NCBI GenBank assembly: GCA_900550825.1
Contig: URTZ01000128.1
Span: 1 to 5,726, forward strand
Source: an uncultured Collinsella sp.
GTDB lineage: Bacteria; Actinomycetota; Coriobacteriia; Coriobacteriales; Coriobacteriaceae
Direction: 5' to 3'
Length of the DNA stretch: 5,726 nt
A program made the position numbers and the translations under genes. How positions within the stretch are numbered: position 1 is the stretch's first letter; each line of letters begins with the position of its first letter. A model generated the notes under the pieces. That model was not told the origin of the DNA and searched no databases. It saw nothing but the letters and a program-made list of their open reading frames with translations. Below, one piece after another: positions 5,724 through 5,726 of the stretch.

Positions 5724-5726
5724 TCT

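Overview
The window looks like a chromosomal piece of a high-GC, anaerobic, gut-type actinobacterium. Coriobacteriia, and Collinsella or a close relative, fits best. This rests on GC-rich coding with a strong C/G third-position preference, Gram-positive-type AGGAGG ribosome binding sites, a short (444-residue) ThiC with a CX2CX3C cluster motif, and an M18 aminopeptidase next to polA. The genus is an inference from gene content and style, not a match I could run.

Layout from left to right. Positions 1-1084 (minus strand) hold the first 361 codons of DNA polymerase I, covering the whole 5' nuclease domain and the start of the next domain; the gene runs off the left edge. A 166-bp divergent intergenic region follows, with a candidate extended -10 promoter inside a perfect 10-bp inverted repeat. 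Positions 1251-2648 (plus) encode an M18 aspartyl aminopeptidase-like protein. A hairpin with a T-run sits between it and yaaA (2750-3559, plus; DUF328 peroxide-stress protein). A second, sequence-related hairpin follows yaaA and separates it from a convergent gene, 3696-4217 (minus), for an unrecognised 173-residue single-pass membrane protein. A compact divergent region then carries a thiC promoter candidate and a TPP riboswitch (about 4288-4380), followed by thiC (4389-5723, plus), complete just before the right edge.

The genes are mostly single transcription units of unrelated function (DNA repair/replication, peptide turnover, oxidative stress, envelope, thiamine synthesis). I see no mobile element, CRISPR array, tRNA or rRNA. 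The least ordinary parts are non-coding: a pair of hairpin elements with a shared outer stem and compensatory base changes on both sides of yaaA; a hairpin pressed against the yaaA ribosome binding site; a TPP aptamer whose conserved 3' box is itself the thiC Shine-Dalgarno sequence; and the inverted repeat around the aminopeptidase promoter. I see no clear new multi-gene system.
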